From the NCBI GenBank assembly GCA_934215995.1, contig CAKQBC010000145.1:1-6292 (forward strand): DNA of 6,292 nt, given 5' to 3'. Below the pieces are notes generated by a model. The model was not told the origin of the DNA and did not search any database. It saw nothing but the letters and a program-made list of their open reading frames with translations. Source of the DNA: an uncultured Bacillus sp. (GTDB taxonomy: Bacteria > Bacillota > Bacilli > Bacillales > DSM-1321). The position numbers and the translations under genes are program-made. Below, piece after piece: positions 6,026-6,292 of the stretch (position 1 is its first letter; each line of letters begins with the position of its first letter).

Positions 6026-6292
6026 ATGGAAAGAAAACAGAAGATAACGCTCAGTATATTGCTGACAAACTTATTCATCGCATTTCTGGGGATAGGATTG
6101 GTAATACCGGTTTTGCCGACCATCATGAATGAGTTGAAGATTAGCGGGACTGTAGTCGGATTTCTGACTGCCGCTTTCGCCTTGACGCAACTGATTGTTT
6201 CCCCGTTTGCCGGTAAGGCTGTAGACCGGTTTGGACGAAAAATCATGATTGTCATCGGCCTGCTTGTATTCGGTTTTTCAGAGTTTTTATTC
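6026..6292 (+). CDS. MFS multidrug efflux transporter, Bmr/Blt/NorA type (3' end cut by window edge)
   Basis: The first 89 residues of a major facilitator superfamily drug:H+ antiporter of the DHA1 family are present; such proteins have about 390-400 residues and 12 membrane spans. The first span (about 7-30) includes LGIGLVIPVLP, closely like the start of NorA, Bmr and Blt. A second span (about 42-61) contains AAFALTQLIVSPFAG and leads into the cytoplasmic motif A, GKAVDRFGRK (63-72), with Asp67 and Arg68 intact. A third span begins at about 73 (IMIVIGLLVFGFSEFLF). AAGGAG lies 7 nt before the ATG. The gene is divergent from the mannitol operon and functionally unrelated to it. The substrate cannot be read from this part; Bmr, Blt and NorA export cationic dyes and fluoroquinolones. 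Bacillus has several such paralogues, so I give no gene symbol. Confidence 0.9.
   Translation, partial: MERKQKITLSILLTNLFIAFLGIGLVIPVLPTIMNELKISGTVVGFLTAAFALTQLIVSPFAGKAVDRFGRKIMIVIGLLVFGFSEFLF

Noticed and set aside
5995..6255. Minus-strand open frame of 86 codons
   Set aside because: It lies antisense to the clear MFS efflux gene, which has a ribosome binding site and family motifs; the reverse frame shows no domain.
1..6292. A new defence or mobile system
   Set aside because: All confident genes belong to the known mannitol PTS operon or a known efflux family. No CRISPR array, integrase, toxin-antitoxin pair or unknown multi-gene cluster is present.

Overview
This window carries most of a mannitol uptake and catabolism operon on the minus strand, followed by an AT-rich intergenic region and the start of a divergent plus-strand multidrug-efflux gene. 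The host is most likely a low-to-moderate-GC Firmicute of the Bacillaceae. The grounds are strong AGGAGG-type ribosome binding sites, a CcpA-type cre site, a PRD-type MtlR activator, a split EIICB + EIIA mannitol transporter, and an efflux pump of the Bmr/Blt/NorA type. I cannot name the genus.

Layout, read in the direction of operon transcription (from high to low coordinates): mtlA (5292-3850, mannitol EIICB), a 211-bp gap with a perfect 12-bp hairpin, mtlR (3638-1560, regulator), mtlF (1544-1104, mannitol EIIA) and mtlD (1107 to the left edge, mannitol-1-phosphate 5-dehydrogenase, probably lacking only a few C-terminal residues). The last three genes are tightly packed: the mtlF ribosome binding site touches the mtlR stop codon, and mtlF and mtlD overlap by ATGA. 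The order mtlA-mtlR-mtlF-mtlD is the one known from Geobacillus stearothermophilus; in B. subtilis mtlR lies elsewhere.

The genes form one circuit. HPr phosphorylates MtlF on His64, MtlF passes the phosphoryl group to Cys398 of MtlA, and MtlA imports mannitol as mannitol-1-phosphate. MtlD oxidises this with NAD+ to fructose-6-phosphate, which enters glycolysis. MtlR keeps every phosphorylation site known to control its B. subtilis homologue and should activate the mtlA promoter when mannitol is present and better sugars are absent. Two regulatory sites fit this: a 7-bp-arm inverted repeat about 80 bp upstream of mtlA (likely MtlR operator), and a full match to the CcpA cre consensus overlapping the mtlA start codon.

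The 733-bp region between mtlA and the efflux gene holds no convincing gene. It has three very short open frames of doubtful status, and two copies of a TTGTAC...ATGTACGG motif. One copy sits in the promoter of the efflux gene, which has a 19-bp spacer of the kind used by MerR-family activators. I see no evidence of a wholly new system here; the most interesting points are regulatory details.
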